From contig JAIROL010000136.1 of NCBI GenBank assembly GCA_031257565.1, positions 1 through 38,932 of the forward strand: a stretch of DNA of 38,932 nucleotides, in the 5' to 3' direction. Below, in pieces: positions 9,182 through 17,410 of this stretch. Numbering within the stretch: the first letter of the stretch is position 1; each line of letters starts with the position of its first letter. The position numbers were made by a program, and so were the translations under genes. The notes under the pieces are model-generated. The model was not told the origin of the DNA, did not search any database, and was given only the letters and a program-made list of their open reading frames with translations. The stretch comes from Tannerella sp. (GTDB lineage: Bacteria; Bacteroidota; Bacteroidia; Bacteroidales; Tannerellaceae).

Positions 9182-10198
9182 ATGAATAATTACGCTTTAG
9201 TTATCACATCAATCAGCGGTTCCGAAAATAAAATCCTTCAGGATTATGCACGGAAAGCTCCAAAACACGGCTTTCACTTTATCGTGGCAGGAGATGAAAA
9301 ATCTCCCGGAAACTTCAGTTTGGAAGGCTGCGAATTTTTATCGTTAAAAGACCAGCTGGACTCCGGATTTGAACTGGCCAAACAACTTCCGACACGGCAT
9401 TATGCACGTAAAAACATCGGTTACCTGACAGCTATGAAAAACGGAGCCGATGTTATTATCGAAACGGATGACGATAATTATGCCAAAGATTCTTTCTGGA
9501 AGAAAAGGGAGAATCATATTCAAGCCGATTTTTATGAAAATACCGGATGGTTCAACGTATATAACCTTTTCTCCGGAGAAATCATCTGGCCCAGAGGATT
9601 CTCTCTTGAACACATTAAAACGGCGCCGGATAAAAATAAGGCGGTCAATAAATCCTGTTATTGTCCCGTACAACAAGGATTAGCCGATGAAAACCCGGAT
9701 ATTGACGCCATTTACAGAATGATTTTCCCCCTGCCTTTTAATTTCAGGCAAGCAACCGATTCCGCTTTAGGAAAGAATACGTGGTGTCCGTTCAACAGCC
9801 AAAACACAACATGGTTCAAAGAGGTCTTTATATTGATGTACCTGCCTTCGTACTGTAGCTTCAGAATGACAGACATCTGGCGTAGTTTTGTCGTACAGAG
9901 AATCTGTTGGGAAAACGACATGAGTATCTTATTCCATCATGCAACCGTATGGCAGGAAAGAAATGAACATAACCTGCTGACCGACTTCAAGGATGAACTG
10001 CCCGGCTATAATAACAACAACGAAATCGTTAAACGGTTAATGAATCTGAAATTACAAAAGGGCATGGCATATCTTCCCGATAATCTGTTGACATGTTATA
10101 AGATGTTTATCGATATGGATCTCATGGACAAAAAAGAACTCGATCTGATCAATGCCTGGATCAAAGATGTAAATATGCTTATACTTTGCTCGGGATAA
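9182..10198 (+). CDS. STELLO-type (DUF288) glycosyltransferase-like protein
   Basis: 338 residues. The N-terminal pattern (YALVITSISG, then HFIVAGDEKSPGNF, LPTRHYARKNIGYL and IIETDDDNYA) is that of the STELLO/DUF288 family, known best from plant Golgi proteins linked to cellulose synthase assembly and also found in bacteria and nematodes. ETDDDN would serve as the DxD-type metal site. No signal peptide or membrane helix is evident, so it is probably cytosolic. It follows the GT2 gene by 3 bases, and gene order suggests both act on one glycan. The chemical activity of bacterial members is not established as far as I know. Confidence 0.75.
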   Translation: MNNYALVITSISGSENKILQDYARKAPKHGFHFIVAGDEKSPGNFSLEGCEFLSLKDQLDSGFELAKQLPTRHYARKNIGYLTAMKNGADVIIETDDDNYAKDSFWKKRENHIQADFYENTGWFNVYNLFSGEIIWPRGFSLEHIKTAPDKNKAVNKSCYCPVQQGLADENPDIDAIYRMIFPLPFNFRQATDSALGKNTWCPFNSQNTTWFKEVFILMYLPSYCSFRMTDIWRSFVVQRICWENDMSILFHHATVWQERNEHNLLTDFKDELPGYNNNNEIVKRLMNLKLQKGMAYLPDNLLTCYKMFIDMDLMDKKELDLINAWIKDVNMLILCSG

Positions 10199-10213
10199 AC
10201 TTGCGAGAAAAAA

Positions 10214-10296
10214 AGCAGAAAGCAGAACGCAAATAAGAACCACATAGCGGTTTGTAACGCCATCTTCCGACGGCTTCCTGCTTTCTGCTTTCTGCT
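10214..10296. repeat. Large intergenic inverted repeat with inner hairpins
   Basis: AGCAGAAAGCAGAA (10214-10227) and its exact inverse TTCTGCTTTCTGCT (10283-10296) flank 55 bases. Inside, AACC/GGTT and GCC/GGC pairs could make two small hairpins, giving a three-way junction shape. No T run follows, so it is not a standard terminator. It fills most of the 149-base gap between the STELLO-type gene and the next membrane protein gene. It may be an RNA structure or a small mobile repeat. No second copy was noticed in the window. Confidence 0.55.
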
Positions 10297-10347
10297 GACA
10301 TATCACAAAACCATGCCGCGTGCAATATATATTTAAAAAATAAAATA

Positions 10348-12156
10348 ATGGCAAAGCAAAAACCAAATACGGCCCGAAAATTTCAGGAAGATAAAAAGAC
10401 AAGCCCGTTCCCCTTTTTCATTACCGGACTTATTTTCATCGTTTTAAGCCTGTTTATTTCTTTTGCCCCCGACATAACAAGGGGATGGGGATTCAATTAC
10501 ATCAAATATTTCTCGCCCCCGGTAATCGCCTTATACTACCTGTTGCTGCTATGCTTCTGGCTCCCGCCTGTCAATAAGGTCATTGTCAATATCATAACCG
10601 GAATAAGCAGGAAACAGATCATTTCTTGCGGAACTAAATACAAATACTTCCTGTTCGCTCTTATCAGCATCGTTTTCGGATTCGTATTCTGTCTGCTGAA
10701 AATCAAGTACATATTCCTCGGAGACCTGGACCTGCGGGCAAAACATATAGAAGAAGGAGTCATGATAAACGATGAATACGTGACCATGCTGTTTTTTAAG
10801 TATGCGCAAGCATTTCTTCATTCAAAGGCGGGTTTTACCGGTATCCGGACATTACAGTTGTTCGATTATATCACAGGCGCCCTTTTCATGTTCATCTCCT
10901 TATGTACTTCGAATCTTACAGGAAATACGTTTCTTAAAAAGTTATCCGTTTTTGTGGTTAGCGCCTTGTCATTAACCATTTTACTGCAGTTTTGCGGCTA
11001 TACCGAAATATACGCTTTTCCCGTATTATTCCTTAATCTCTATCTTTTTACCTGCGTTCTCCACCTGAAAGGAAAGGTCGGCATCTACCTGCCGCTCATC
11101 GTGTTATTAACAGGGATCGCATTACACTTAATGCTGGTATGTATGTTTCCTTCGTTTGTATTCCTTTTTTACAGGAATGTATTATGGAAACATGCTCTAT
11201 TCCGCAAAAAGAGCGTTATAATTGCGCTGCTCCTGATATCATCTCCTTTCATATACATAGCGGTCGACAAGTTCGCCCTGTCTAAAATGATGGTATTCGG
11301 TACGGATGACAAGGAACTGATGACCATGTTTTCATTAAGTCATTTCAAGGAATTTCTCAACTCCCAGGTTTTAGCTTCCGGAATCGGTTTCTTCATCTGG
11401 TTGATGACTCTCCTGCATAGCCTGATCGATCGCATAAAATACGATGTAACCCAATGGTTTTTATTCATTTCCTGCCTGTCAATTGTCGGGCTGATGTTTG
11501 TTTTCGATCCGCACCGGGGTTCCGGCGACTGGGATATCCTGGCTTTTCCCGCCGTAGTTTATACCCTGAGTAATGCTTACTACCTTATATCATTACATGA
11601 TAAAAAAATGTGTAACAATATAAAGTATGGGATATTAATGATCTGCGGATTCTCTGTTTTACATACATCCATGTGGATAGCCACAAACAAAACAGACGCT
11701 TCCGTCGGATGGGTAGAACAGGCTTTTGAAAATGATCCGGCACGTTACTACAAAAAATCATTAAACAACGAAGCCATGCTGGCATTGATGTTCGGAGTAA
11801 ACGAACTGGAAGACAGATCGCTGAAATGGCACAAAATAGCATACCGCAAATATCCGGATGATGCGCGAATGGGCTTCAATTATGCAAACGAACTGTTAAA
11901 GCAGAAACAGACTGATGAAGCAATCGCTATACTGGAGAACATGACAAACAAATTTCCTCTCTATCCGCTATCCTACCCTATACTGGTCGGTATATATATT
12001 GAAAATAAAGATTACAAATCTTTGTATAATTTATTGACAAAACTGGAGGCGGCTTATAATAAATATCCGGATATATTTGACGGCAGGCTGTCAAAAGAAC
12101 GCGTCAACCAGTTTCTTATGTTATTAAACAATCTAAGGAATGCGTCAAATCAATAA
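10348..12156 (+). CDS. Polytopic membrane protein with C-terminal TPR-like region
   Basis: 602 residues. After a basic N-terminal tail come roughly ten hydrophobic segments (residues about 20-450), then a soluble helical C-terminus (about 460-600) with TPR-like spacing (GFNYANELLKQKQTDEAIAI). A loop reads FDPHRGSGDWDILAFP; acidic-aromatic loops of this kind occur in GT-C-type membrane glycosyltransferases. I infer, without certainty, a lipid-linked sugar transferase or glycan export function. Its place after the epimerase, GT2 and STELLO-type genes supports this, though the 149-base gap with an inverted repeat could separate it transcriptionally. It converges on the methyltransferase gene 6 bases away. 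Confidence 0.7.
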   Translation: MAKQKPNTARKFQEDKKTSPFPFFITGLIFIVLSLFISFAPDITRGWGFNYIKYFSPPVIALYYLLLLCFWLPPVNKVIVNIITGISRKQIISCGTKYKYFLFALISIVFGFVFCLLKIKYIFLGDLDLRAKHIEEGVMINDEYVTMLFFKYAQAFLHSKAGFTGIRTLQLFDYITGALFMFISLCTSNLTGNTFLKKLSVFVVSALSLTILLQFCGYTEIYAFPVLFLNLYLFTCVLHLKGKVGIYLPLIVLLTGIALHLMLVCMFPSFVFLFYRNVLWKHALFRKKSVIIALLLISSPFIYIAVDKFALSKMMVFGTDDKELMTMFSLSHFKEFLNSQVLASGIGFFIWLMTLLHSLIDRIKYDVTQWFLFISCLSIVGLMFVFDPHRGSGDWDILAFPAVVYTLSNAYYLISLHDKKMCNNIKYGILMICGFSVLHTSMWIATNKTDASVGWVEQAFENDPARYYKKSLNNEAMLALMFGVNELEDRSLKWHKIAYRKYPDDARMGFNYANELLKQKQTDEAIAILENMTNKFPLYPLSYPILVGIYIENKDYKSLYNLLTKLEAAYNKYPDIFDGRLSKERVNQFLMLLNNLRNASNQ

Positions 12157-12162
12157 ACCCCG

Positions 12163-13389
12163 TCAGGGATAAACCTTGCGGCATTTTATCAACACTTTTT
12201 TATTATCCGACAAGGTGGTAGCAAACAAATAAGCGCTTCCGCCGTCAGCTATACGCATACGCTTGCGTAATTCATCCGCCGGAAGAGGAAAATTCCGGAC
12301 GGAAATGTTTGCCCGGGGTATATCCGAAGCCAGCGTTTTACAAGTCCGGCTACTAAAAGGTATTATTTCTGCTATTTCAAATATCCTGCCCGAAAATGAC
12401 GGTATCGGATGGTCGGACGTATAAAGGTGGCTACTCGCATGTAATTTTTCCACGCCATACCGTAATGCCGCCGATTTATAAGCTCCGGCTTTCAAGACGG
12501 AAGAATTGGGCTCATACAAATACCGGCCCATATTCCCGGCAAGAGAAACAACGGCAGAACGTTCATCCGACAAATGAAAACGAAACGATTGTTCCATCCC
12601 ATCCGCCGTATAGTTAATACAAATAATTTCCGGATCAGGCTTTTTATCCGGCAAGTCTGTCGATCCGGATTCCGGCGGCAAACCTCCGGCAATGATCAAA
12701 AGTTCCTTGCAATCGTTTTTTACCGAAACAATATGCACTTCACGAGCTTCCGGAAGCTGCTTTAATAACTGTGTAAGATCCAACATCGGCGAAAGCTTGA
12801 CAATAACCTTATATCTCCCCTGCAGCAAGGTCCATATCTTTGTCAGATCCGGTTCGCAGTCGCTTATTGCAAACATTCGCCTGTTCCCCGCGCCGCGCCG
12901 CGCCGGATCCATATAAAATACGTTTATATCAGCGATATGTCCGTAATTTCCGGTAACGAACTCCACCGCATCACAATTTACGACACAAACATTGGAAACT
13001 CCAAGCAAATTCAAATTATAGCGCGCCGCATCGCAGTATGCCCCATTTTGCTCTACATAGGTGACGCGCTTTACTTTTTGCGAAAAAAAATAGGCGTCAA
13101 CGCCCAAACCTCCTGTCAGATCGCAAAGCCGATCGTCATTCCGTACAAACCGCCGTTTATATAAGGCCGTAATTTCCGACGAACATTGTTCGGTTGCCAA
13201 TATTGACGGAAAGAACAAACGATCATCATGATACCATGACGGTATTTTATCCTTTATCCTGTTTCTTGCTTTTATCTGTCCGACAGCCGCCTTAACATCC
13301 ACGCCTTTATAACGGAAAGCGCTCAATAAAAGCTCCGACAGATCATCTTCTGCATGATCCCGTATAAATTTCCGTAATGTATCCGTCAT
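12163..13389 (-). CDS. Class I SAM-dependent methyltransferase with THUMP-like domain
   Basis: 408 residues from the ATG at 13389 (MTDTLRKFIRDH). The open frame reaches a GTG at 13401, but a -7 box overlaps that codon, and related proteins as I recall them start near MTDTLRKF. An N-terminal helical region precedes a Rossmann methyltransferase core with CDLTGGLGVDAYFF (SAM-binding motif I), YVEQN, and VFYMDPARR in the catalytic position. The C-terminal third matches the THUMP-like extension of this Bacteroidetes family. The substrate is unknown; a nucleic acid target is suggested only by the domain type. It is divergent from the thioredoxin gene. Confidence 0.85.
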   Translation of the reverse strand: MTDTLRKFIRDHAEDDLSELLLSAFRYKGVDVKAAVGQIKARNRIKDKIPSWYHDDRLFFPSILATEQCSSEITALYKRRFVRNDDRLCDLTGGLGVDAYFFSQKVKRVTYVEQNGAYCDAARYNLNLLGVSNVCVVNCDAVEFVTGNYGHIADINVFYMDPARRGAGNRRMFAISDCEPDLTKIWTLLQGRYKVIVKLSPMLDLTQLLKQLPEAREVHIVSVKNDCKELLIIAGGLPPESGSTDLPDKKPDPEIICINYTADGMEQSFRFHLSDERSAVVSLAGNMGRYLYEPNSSVLKAGAYKSAALRYGVEKLHASSHLYTSDHPIPSFSGRIFEIAEIIPFSSRTCKTLASDIPRANISVRNFPLPADELRKRMRIADGGSAYLFATTLSDNKKVLIKCRKVYP

Positions 13390-13400
13390 TTCCATCGGCA

Positions 13401-13408
13401 CAAAAATA
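13401..13408 (-). promoter_or_regulatory. -7 box for the THUMP-like methyltransferase gene
   Basis: TATTTTTG on the minus strand matches TAnnTTTG and lies directly before the ATGs at 13395 and 13389. A near-leaderless transcript is implied. No well-spaced -33 element is seen. Confidence 0.45.
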
Positions 13409-13454
13409 CATAAATATATTTCGTATCTCTTTCAACTTATATTTTAATTTGTGT

Positions 13455-13462
13455 TATCTTTG
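13455..13462 (+). promoter_or_regulatory. -7 box for the thioredoxin gene
   Basis: TATCTTTG matches TAnnTTTG exactly. A TTTC at 13430-13433 is 21 bases upstream as an imperfect -33. It lies 26 bases before the ATG at 13488 and supports that start over the longer open frame. Confidence 0.6.
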
Positions 13463-13487
13463 TTGCCTGATTAATTATTATTTATCA

Positions 13488-13946
13488 ATGAAAACTCTTA
13501 AATACGCATTATTACTTGCTGCGATGGCGCTTTCCGTTAATTATGCATCTGCGCAATCCGATGATAAAGGTACGGAAGATACTTCCGGAGAAGTTATCGC
13601 CTTAAATAAAGAAGACTTTCTCAAAAAAGTATATAACTACGAAAAAAACAAAGACAGTCTGATATACGAGGGCAATCTCCCCTGTATCATTGATTTCTAT
13701 GCAGACTGGTGCGGACCGTGCAAGAAAGTAGAACCTGTACTCAAAGAACTCGCCAAAGTATACAGCGGCAAAATCGTTATTTACAAAATAAATACGGACA
13801 AAGAAAAAGAGTTAGCGATGGCTTTTGGCGTCAGAAGTATACCGACCTGTCTTTTCATTCCGGCAAAGGGAAATCCTCAATCGACAATGGGAGCGCTACC
13901 ACGCGAGACATTTGTAAAAGTGATTGATGAATTTTTATTAAAATAA
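13488..13946 (+). CDS. Exported thioredoxin-family protein
   Basis: 152 residues from the ATG at 13488. The frame is open further upstream, but the promoter box and a clean signal peptide (MKTLKYALLLAAMALS, likely cleaved after ASA) fix this start. The thioredoxin fold carries DWCGPCKK, the CGPC active site typical of reducing thioredoxins, and the cis-proline region RSIPTCLF. It should act in the periplasm as a disulfide reductase or oxidoreductase. It is alone on its strand, with no neighbour that names its target. Confidence 0.92.
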   Translation: MKTLKYALLLAAMALSVNYASAQSDDKGTEDTSGEVIALNKEDFLKKVYNYEKNKDSLIYEGNLPCIIDFYADWCGPCKKVEPVLKELAKVYSGKIVIYKINTDKEKELAMAFGVRSIPTCLFIPAKGNPQSTMGALPRETFVKVIDEFLLK

Positions 13947-14053
13947 ACAATATCTTTACGATGGGCATACCACGTCTCACGGACACTTTTTCCATCACCC
14001 TGTTTTTTTTCATTTTCAGCAGTGCAAATAGCGTAAAAGTCAATATAATTACC

Positions 14054-14061
14054 TACTTTTG
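14054..14061 (+). promoter_or_regulatory. -7 box ahead of the DUF4290-murA operon
   Basis: TACTTTTG matches TAnnTTTG and lies 33 bases before the ATG at 14095. No convincing -33 element at 19-21 bases. It would start the long operon that runs to about 21438. Confidence 0.45.
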
Positions 14062-14094
14062 CATCGCAAAAATTATTGACGAAAATATAGCATT

Positions 14095-14703
14095 ATGAAG
14101 TATAACACTAACGCAAAACGCCTTACCCTGCCGGAGTACGGACGTAATATTCAAAACATGGTCGATTACTGTCTTACGATAGGAAACAGAAATGAACGTA
14201 ACCGGTGCGCAAATACGATTATCAGCATTATGGGAAATATGTTCCCTCACTTACGGGATGTGAATGATTTTAAACATATATTATGGGATCATCTGGCAAT
14301 CATGTCGGATTTCAAACTTGATGTCGATTATCCTTACGAGACTTTGAAGAAAGAAAACCTTTATCATCGTCCGCCTCATGTTTTATATAATAACAACGAA
14401 ATAATATACCGTCATTATGGGGAAACCCTCGAACGCCTTATCAACAAAGCGGCAGGAATGGAAGAAGGCGAAGAAAAGGAAGCGCTGGTTCGCCTGATAG
14501 CCAATCAGATGAAAAAATCGTTTCTGATATGGAATAAAGACTCCGTCGACGATCGTAAGATACTGAAAGACCTCGCCGAATTATCGGAAGGAAAAGTCGT
14601 TCGCAACGAAGAATCGTTCAAGCTTACCGAGGCGGCAGACCTGATAGATACTCCACAACGAAATAATAAAAAGAACAAAAAAAATCATTCACGTAAAGGA
14701 TAA
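14095..14703 (+). CDS. DUF4290 domain-containing protein
   Basis: 202 residues. The N-terminal LPEYGRNIQNMVDYC and the following HLRDVNDFKHILWDHLAIMS are the signature of DUF4290, a Bacteroidetes family of unknown function usually found before murA. It is mostly helical, has no signal peptide or membrane segment, and ends in a very basic tail (RNNKKNKKNHSRKG). The stop overlaps the murA start by 1 base, which suggests translational coupling. The conserved neighbourhood points to an envelope-related or regulatory role, but that is inference. Confidence 0.9.
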   Translation: MKYNTNAKRLTLPEYGRNIQNMVDYCLTIGNRNERNRCANTIISIMGNMFPHLRDVNDFKHILWDHLAIMSDFKLDVDYPYETLKKENLYHRPPHVLYNNNEIIYRHYGETLERLINKAAGMEEGEEKEALVRLIANQMKKSFLIWNKDSVDDRKILKDLAELSEGKVVRNEESFKLTEAADLIDTPQRNNKKNKKNHSRKG

Positions 14704-16010
14704 TGAGCTCTTTTAACATAGAAGGCGGCCATAAACTAAGCGGCGACATATACCCGCAGGGCGCAAAAAATGAGGCCCTGCAGATTATCAGCGCCACATT
14801 ACTTACTCCCGAACGGATCGAAGCGCATCATATTCCCGATATACTCGACATTCGCAATCTTATATGCCTGTTGGAAAAAATGGGAGTCAAAACAGAGCGT
14901 TTGTCCGACGAATCATATTCATTTCAGGCCGACGAAATAAATATTGACTACATGTATTCGGAAGAGTATGCACGTAAAGTTTCATCCTTACGCGGATCGG
15001 TCCTTATGGCAGGCCCAATGCTCGGACGTTTTGGAAAAGCCGTACTTCCGCAGACAGGAGGCGATAAAATCGGGCGGCGCAGACTTGATACTCATCTGAT
15101 CGGATTTCAGGCCTTGGGAGCCGAGTTTAATCATGATAAACATCACATCTGCGAAATAACCGCCTCGAAGCTAAAAGGCTGTTATATGTTGCTTGACGAA
15201 GCGTCGGTAACCGGTACGGCTAATATAATTATGGCGGCCGTACTGGCACAAGGGAAGACAACCATCTATAATGCAGCGTGCGAACCGTATATCCAGCAAT
15301 TGTCGGAGATGCTGAACCGCATGGGCGCCAAAATATCCGGTATCGGCTCAAACCTTCTTACTGTCGAAGGAGTAAAAGAGTTACACGGAACTACCCATAC
15401 CGTGCTTCCCGATATGATCGAAGTCGGCAGTTTTATCGGTATGGCTGCCATGACCGGTTCCGAAATAACAATAAAGAATACAGCTTATGATAAGTTGGGT
15501 ATAATACCCGCTGCATTCCGTCGTTTAGGCATAAAACTTGAAAACAGAGATGACGATATTTGTGTTCCCGCGCAAAGCAAATATCAGATAGAGACATTTA
15601 TAGACGGCTCTATCATGACAATTGCCGATGCTCCCTGGCCGGGCCTGACTCCCGACCTGCTGAGCGTAATGCTTGTTGTCGCAACACAGGCAGAAGGAAG
15701 CGTGCTTATACATCAGAAGATGTTTGAAAGTCGCCTGTTTTTTGTAGATAAACTTATAGACATGGGAGCGCAGATCATACTCTGCGATCCGCACCGTGCA
15801 ACCGTCATAGGGCACGGAAAACGTCAGAGACTGCGATGCGCGAAAATGGCGTCGCCGGATATACGTGCAGGTATAGCGCTGCTGATTGCTGCAATGAGCG
15901 CCAATGGAACCAGTTGCATTGATAATATTGAACAGATAGACAGGGGGTACCAGAGGATTGACGAACGTCTGAACGCTCTCGGAGCGCGTATAACAAGGCT
16001 GAACTCATAA
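14703..16010 (+). CDS. murA: UDP-N-acetylglucosamine 1-carboxyvinyltransferase MurA
   Basis: 435 residues. MurA transfers enolpyruvate from PEP to UDP-GlcNAc, the first committed step of peptidoglycan synthesis. The substrate-binding GAKNEA (Lys-Asn pair) is near residue 20, and the EPSP-synthase-type repeat continues to the C-terminus. The catalytic loop reads TGGDKIGRRRLDTH, with Asp at residue 121 where E. coli MurA has Cys115, the residue alkylated by fosfomycin. Asp is natural at this site in some lineages and is known to keep activity while giving resistance. It overlaps DUF4290 by 1 base and rimM by 1 base. Confidence 0.97.
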   Translation: MSSFNIEGGHKLSGDIYPQGAKNEALQIISATLLTPERIEAHHIPDILDIRNLICLLEKMGVKTERLSDESYSFQADEINIDYMYSEEYARKVSSLRGSVLMAGPMLGRFGKAVLPQTGGDKIGRRRLDTHLIGFQALGAEFNHDKHHICEITASKLKGCYMLLDEASVTGTANIIMAAVLAQGKTTIYNAACEPYIQQLSEMLNRMGAKISGIGSNLLTVEGVKELHGTTHTVLPDMIEVGSFIGMAAMTGSEITIKNTAYDKLGIIPAAFRRLGIKLENRDDDICVPAQSKYQIETFIDGSIMTIADAPWPGLTPDLLSVMLVVATQAEGSVLIHQKMFESRLFFVDKLIDMGAQIILCDPHRATVIGHGKRQRLRCAKMASPDIRAGIALLIAAMSANGTSCIDNIEQIDRGYQRIDERLNALGARITRLNS

Positions 16011-16522
16011 TGATAAAAGAAGACGACTTATTTAAAATAGGGCAAATGACTAAGCCGCACGGTATAAAAGGGGAAATTTCACTTTTAACAGACTATGATA
16101 TATCCGGTATTTCCGGCAACCCTTATATTGTATGCAACATGGATGGTATATGGGTACCTTTTTTCATCCGTTCATACAGACAAAAAAGTAATACGGTAAC
16201 GCTTGTTAAACTTGAAGATATCGATTCCGAAGATGATGCAAAATTACTGACAGGAAAAGCGGCATACGTTCCTTTAAAAATGTTGCCGCCGGGTGATCAT
16301 ACCCTGATCAACCGGGAATACATCGCAGGATATACGGTCATTGAAAATAAATCCGGAGAGATCGGACAGGTAAAAGAGGTTGACGACAGCACGTTGAATA
16401 TTCTGCTTAAAGTCGATTATAAGGGAAACGAAATATTGATTCCCGCAGCGCTTATTACGGCAATTAATCAGGAGCATAAAACGATGGAAGCGTCATTACC
16501 GGAAGGATTTTTAGAAATATAA
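16010..16522 (+). CDS. rimM: Ribosome maturation factor RimM
   Basis: 170 residues, normal length. RimM binds ribosomal protein uS19 and assists maturation of the 30S head. The N-terminal domain begins GQMTKPHGIKGEISL, the family hallmark. The C-terminal PRC-barrel includes YIAGYTVIENKSGEIGQVKEV and ILIPAALI. The ATG overlaps the murA stop by 1 base and the stop lies 2 bases before the M23 peptidase gene, so it is embedded in the envelope operon. Confidence 0.95.
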   Translation: MIKEDDLFKIGQMTKPHGIKGEISLLTDYDISGISGNPYIVCNMDGIWVPFFIRSYRQKSNTVTLVKLEDIDSEDDAKLLTGKAAYVPLKMLPPGDHTLINREYIAGYTVIENKSGEIGQVKEVDDSTLNILLKVDYKGNEILIPAALITAINQEHKTMEASLPEGFLEI

Positions 16523-16524
16523 AA

Positions 16525-17385
16525 ATGAGAAAAAAACGACAAAATAAATCATTCTGGAAACAGATTCGGTTCAAATACAAATTTTCATTCTTCAACGAAT
16601 CCACGTTGGAAGAGGTATGGTCATTCCGCCTGTCGCAGCTTTCCGTTTTTATTTATATTTGTCTGTTTGCGTTTATCCTTACGACCCTCACCTCCATCAT
16701 CATCATACTCACGCCGATACGCAATTATCTGCCCGGATACCTGGACGTGGAAGTTCGTAAAGAAATTCTTCAAAACGCATTGAGAGCCGATTCGCTGGAA
16801 GAAAAAATAGCCATCCAGTCCCGTTATCTGGAAAATCTGTCGGCCATCTTATCCGGAAATATAAGCGTCGATTCCATACGAAATAACGATTCGGCGTCGC
16901 TCATCCATATAGACTACTACATCCCTCGTAGCGACAGAGAATCGGCATATATAAAGAGATTCGAAGAAGATGAAAAATATAACCTTACGGCGCTGAATCC
17001 AAATCCTCCGCAAACTGAAATATTTTTCTACAAACCCCTTAATGGAATCATTTCTGCCGCCTTTAATCCCGATAAACTGCACTTCGGGATCGACCTTACT
17101 TCCGCTCTGAGAGAAAATGTAATCGCGACGCTTGACGGAACCGTCATATATACGGGATTTGACCCTAATTACGGAAATGTAATATCCTTGCAGCATAAGA
17201 ACGATTTTATTTCTATCTATAAACATAACAATATACTTCTGAAAGAGATCGGCGACCGGGTTATTGCCGGCGAAGCGATTGCCATCGTCGGAAATACAGG
17301 CGAACTGTCGACCGGACCGCATCTTCACTTTGAACTGTGGTACAAAGGCGCTCCGGTCAACCCTGAAGATTATATTGCTTTTTAA
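16525..17385 (+). CDS. M23-family metallopeptidase, membrane-anchored
   Basis: 286 residues. One transmembrane helix near residues 38-62 (VFIYICLFAFILTTLTSIII) is followed by a periplasmic stalk and a C-terminal M23 (lysostaphin/LytM) domain. Zinc-site motifs are present: HFGIDL (HxxxD) and GPHLHFEL (HxH). The active site therefore looks intact, so it is probably a peptidoglycan endopeptidase and not a degenerate EnvC-like activator. Its place between rimM and dxr in the envelope operon is commonly seen in Bacteroidales. Confidence 0.93.
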   Translation: MRKKRQNKSFWKQIRFKYKFSFFNESTLEEVWSFRLSQLSVFIYICLFAFILTTLTSIIIILTPIRNYLPGYLDVEVRKEILQNALRADSLEEKIAIQSRYLENLSAILSGNISVDSIRNNDSASLIHIDYYIPRSDRESAYIKRFEEDEKYNLTALNPNPPQTEIFFYKPLNGIISAAFNPDKLHFGIDLTSALRENVIATLDGTVIYTGFDPNYGNVISLQHKNDFISIYKHNNILLKEIGDRVIAGEAIAIVGNTGELSTGPHLHFELWYKGAPVNPEDYIAF

Positions 17386-17410
17386 ATAATAAAACCGGGA
17401 AAGAAACAAA

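Noticed and set aside
13377-13487. Upstream extension of the thioredoxin frame
   Set aside because: A -7 box and the signal peptide place the start at 13488; the extension overlaps the divergent gene's promoter.
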